5,073 nucleotides of DNA, from contig DGII01000090.1 of the NCBI GenBank assembly GCA_002393095.1, positions 1,016 to 6,088 on the forward strand, given 5' to 3'. A model generated the notes under the pieces. The model saw only the letters and a program-made list of their open reading frames with translations. It was not told the DNA's origin and searched no databases. This stretch comes from Lachnospiraceae bacterium UBA3826 (GTDB lineage Bacteria; Bacillota; Clostridia; Lachnospirales; Lachnospiraceae). Below, one piece after another: positions 4,835-5,073 of the stretch; within the stretch, counting starts at the first letter, position 1, and each line of letters opens with the position of its first letter. Made by a program: the position numbers and the translations under genes.

Positions 4835-5073
4835 ATGATTTTAAAAAGAAAAATCTATGACAGATTGCTGAATTGGAAAAATGAATGTCAGGGAACAAAA
4901 GCGATAATGGTGGAAGGTGCCAGACGTATTGGCAAATCCACAATCGTAGAGGAATTTGCCAAGCAGGAATATGAATCATATATTCTTATAGATTTTGCTA
5001 AAAAGGATAAGGTTGTAGAAGAGTATTTTAATCAATACCTTAATAATCTGGATGATTTATTCATGCTGCTTAG
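4835..5073 (+). CDS. P-loop ATPase, AAA_14/DUF4143-like (5' part only)
   Basis: The first 79 codons of a gene that leaves the window still open. GGAG at 4824-4827 ends 7 bases before the ATG. The protein begins MILKRKIYDRLLNWKNE, and a Walker A motif GARRIGKST sits at residues 28-36, preceded by a hydrophobic strand (AIMVE) and followed by a helix and the next strand (YILIDF). This arrangement matches the AAA_14 ATPases that usually carry a C-terminal DUF4143 domain and run to about 400-550 residues in Lachnospiraceae; the C-terminal part is not visible here. Their cellular role is poorly defined. The segment has 33 % G+C by hand count, below the neighbouring genes, which suggests a separate origin or lateral transfer. 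Its upstream region carries the duplicated motif array and two promoters. Confidence 0.8.
   Translation, partial: MILKRKIYDRLLNWKNECQGTKAIMVEGARRIGKSTIVEEFAKQEYESYILIDFAKKDKVVEEYFNQYLNNLDDLFMLL

Noticed and set aside
4813..4860. 15-codon open frame overlapping the ATPase start
   Set aside because: The AGGG upstream is only 2 bases from its ATG, too close to serve it, while the GGAG at 4824-4827 clearly serves the ATPase ATG at 4835.

Overview
The window reads as chromosome of a Gram-positive anaerobe of the class Clostridia, most likely Lachnospiraceae (Butyrivibrio-like). The basis is protein style (a 44-heptad chemoreceptor, a Cache-like receptor fused to GGDEF, a stand-alone DUF362 protein, an AAA_14-type ATPase), strong GGAG ribosome-binding sites and extended -10 (TGnTATAAT) promoters. 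The genus is an inference from recognition, not from a search.

Layout. Positions 1-131 hold a poly-G run at the very edge, an extended -10 promoter and a ribosome-binding site. 132-1853 (+) is a methyl-accepting chemotaxis protein with a single Cache-like sensor. 1854-2112 is intergenic: a small AT-rich hairpin after the stop, a rho-independent terminator at 1912-1946, a promoter at 2015-2044, and a leader with a 5' hairpin. 2113-3573 (+) is a membrane diguanylate cyclase with a large extracytoplasmic sensor. 3582-4580 (-) is a DUF362 protein, convergent with the cyclase and separated from it by 8 bases; its likely terminator lies inside the cyclase gene. 4596-4834 is a divergent intergenic region: the DUF362 promoter at one end, then an AT-rich array of four related 11-15 bp motifs arranged as two diverged copies of a ~62-bp unit, each followed by its own extended -10. 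4835-5073 (+) is the 5' end of a P-loop ATPase gene that runs off the window.

How the genes fit. The first two genes form a sensory pair: one receptor feeds the CheA/CheY motility pathway and the other makes c-di-GMP. They have separate promoters and a terminator between them, so they are neighbours rather than an operon. DUF362 has no assigned function and shares no transcription with them. The ATPase gene is clearly lower in G+C (78 of 239 bases, 33 %, counted by hand) than its neighbours (about 38-60 % in sampled lines), which suggests a separate history.

The least explained part of the window is the duplicated motif/promoter array in front of the ATPase. The rest is conventional, though the cyclase lacks the usual inhibitory site. 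I see no CRISPR array, tRNA, rRNA, recognised riboswitch or complete insertion sequence.
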